Shown here: positions 62,897-64,000 of the stretch, piece after piece
Position numbering within the stretch: position 1 is the first letter of the stretch
Layout: the number at the start of each line of letters is the position of its first letter
NCBI RefSeq assembly: GCF_039539345.1
Contig: NZ_BAABCY010000079.1
Location: 1 to 64,000 of the forward strand
Source: Snuella lapsa
Lineage (GTDB): Bacteria; Bacteroidota; Bacteroidia; Flavobacteriales; Flavobacteriaceae
Direction of reading: 5' to 3'
DNA: 64,000 nt
Made by a program: the position numbers and the translations under genes
Notes under the pieces: generated by a model
Database searches by the model: none
The model's input: the letters and a program-made list of their open reading frames with translations, nothing else
What the model was told of the DNA's origin: nothing

Positions 62897-64000
62897 ATGT
62901 CATTTCATAAGATCTATATCCATTTGTTCACCTTTATACTATTACTTTTTTGGAGTGATCTTAAAGCTCAAAAATTTATAGATAATTTTAAAATTACGCA
63001 ATTTGAACTGCCTATTAAAACTTCTGCCAATACGATTTTGGAAGACTCCTTTGGTTTTGTATGGATAGGATCTACCAATGGATTATGGCGATTTGATGGT
63101 AAAAATTTCAAGAATTATTTAAAAAACGAAAGCGACAAAACCAGTATTACAGACAATAACATTCATTGTCTTTATGAAGATAACGAAAAGACATTATGGG
63201 TTGGCACATACGGTGGTGGCCTGTTAAAATACGATAGAAATTGTGATTGTTTTCAGCGATTCATTCATGATGAAAACGATCCGAAAAGCTTAAGTTTTAA
63301 CGAAATAAAAGCCATATTCGAAACAAAAGACAATCAGTTTTACATCGGTACAGATGGTGGCGGTTTAAACTTAATGAATCGTGAAAATAACACTTTTAAA
63401 TCGTTTAAATTTGATATTAACGATGCCTCTAGTATAAGCCATAATAATGTGCTTGATATTGAAGAAATTGCCAATGGAAATTTGGCGGTTGCCACCTGGA
63501 AAGGACTTAATATTTTTGATCAGAAAACTCAAACCTTTCAGCGTATTTTTAAAATTCCCGAAAACGCACCTCAGTATCATTACAATCTGGAATACTTTAA
63601 CGGAAAGTTAATAACGGCTTCACAAAAGTTTTTTACGTACAATTCCAAAACTAATTTCTCTGAATTAGATATTTCTGAAGGTTACGCCAATTGGGTAGAA
63701 AACGAAAACGACGAAAACTGCTGGTTTTTAAGCGGAAACACAGTATTTATTACCAGAGAAGATCTAATTGTTAAGCAAGAAATTAAATTGAATGACCTAT
63801 TTAATAATGAAACAGGGTTTTACTTAGGCAGGATATTTCATAACACTAAAAAGAATTCATCCTGGTTATTAGATCATACAGGTAAATTTTTCCATATAGA
63901 AGAAACCAATTCTCCGTTTAAACCTCTTTTAAAAGAAGGCTTTAATGGTCTGATAACCAAAACAAGCTCCAATTATTGGGTTTCTGAAGCTAACCATGTT
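62897..64000 (+). CDS. Hybrid two-component sensor with propeller repeats (partial, N-terminal part)
   Basis: The frame is open from the ATG at 62897 to the window end (368 residues seen). A signal or anchor segment (LFTFILLLFWSDLKAQ) is followed by two-component-regulator propeller repeats: EDSFGFVWIGSTNGLWRF, EDNEKTLWVGTYGGGLLKYD and KDNQFYIGTDGGGLNLMN. These are the periplasmic sensors of hybrid two-component systems that control many Bacteroidota glycan loci. The histidine kinase, receiver and AraC-type output domains should lie beyond position 64000. Its target may be a further locus to the right. Confidence 0.88.
   Translation, partial: MSFHKIYIHLFTFILLLFWSDLKAQKFIDNFKITQFELPIKTSANTILEDSFGFVWIGSTNGLWRFDGKNFKNYLKNESDKTSITDNNIHCLYEDNEKTLWVGTYGGGLLKYDRNCDCFQRFIHDENDPKSLSFNEIKAIFETKDNQFYIGTDGGGLNLMNRENNTFKSFKFDINDASSISHNNVLDIEEIANGNLAVATWKGLNIFDQKTQTFQRIFKIPENAPQYHYNLEYFNGKLITASQKFFTYNSKTNFSELDISEGYANWVENENDENCWFLSGNTVFITREDLIVKQEIKLNDLFNNETGFYLGRIFHNTKKNSSWLLDHTGKFFHIEETNSPFKPLLKEGFNGLITKTSSNYWVSEANHV

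Noticed and set aside
1..64000. Mobile element, prophage or defence system
   Set aside because: No transposase, integrase, phage structural, restriction or toxin-antitoxin family was recognised, and no flanking direct repeats or tRNA gene were seen.

Overview
The window looks like chromosome of a flavobacterium (phylum Bacteroidota, class Flavobacteriia). The evidence is low G+C, two SusC/SusD outer-membrane uptake pairs, an ECF sigma/FecR regulatory pair, many signal peptides and lipoproteins of Bacteroidota type, and promoter matches to the TTTG-N19-TAnnTTTG pattern. No tRNA, rRNA, CRISPR array, transposase or phage gene was seen. The genus cannot be fixed from sequence alone.

Left part (about 0.1-21.4 kb). 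A minus-strand block runs from an ECF sigma factor through FecR, a SusC with an STN signalling domain, SusD and a large VCBS/ASPIC lipoprotein. A saccharopine-reductase-type dehydrogenase and a PfkB sugar kinase follow. Divergent from it is a tight plus-strand operon: a GH63-like alpha-glucosidase lipoprotein, a three-domain kinase/M23/class-III-aminotransferase fusion resembling hydroxylysine kinase plus phosphohydroxylysine phospholyase, and a GH2 beta-galactosidase lipoprotein. Together these activities match the stepwise dismantling of Glc-alpha-1,2-Gal-beta-hydroxylysine, the O-glycan unit of collagen. The saccharopine enzyme handles allysine, the expected phospholyase product. This is my main candidate for an undescribed system; the substrate is an inference.

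Middle part (about 22.2-43.3 kb). This is a full sialoglycan locus: SusC/SusD, N-acetylneuraminate lyase, YhcH anomerase, a FadR-type GntR regulator, an AGE-type epimerase, two GH33 sialidases, a bimodular SGNH/sialate O-acetylesterase, a GH27 alpha-galactosidase, a GH20 hexosaminidase, a second SGNH esterase, a creatininase-family amidohydrolase and a NanM-like mutarotase fused to a sodium symporter. Three copies of a 17-bp palindrome (two perfect, one with two mismatches) precede susC, lie between gntR and the epimerase, and precede the second sialidase. I propose them as the operators of the GntR protein. No GlcNAc/ManNAc kinase is present, so that step must be encoded elsewhere.

Right part (43.4-64 kb). 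These are mostly unrelated single genes: an EthD-like protein, a beta-barrel protein, a DUF2652/SRPBCC protein, a secreted DsrE-like protein, two paralogous AraC regulators, an acyl-CoA dehydrogenase-fold protein, an orphan CysRS-tail-like protein, a GNAT acetyltransferase, a secreted NTF2-like protein and a transglutaminase-like/TPR protein. A minus-strand operon encodes DUF2461, an MMPL/RND exporter, a LolA-like protein, an outer-membrane porin-like protein and a divergent SpeD-like protein. Two genes here (44.7-45.1 kb and 59.7-60.4 kb) are each split by a one-base shift next to a homopolymer run. A hybrid two-component sensor with beta-propeller repeats runs off the right edge.
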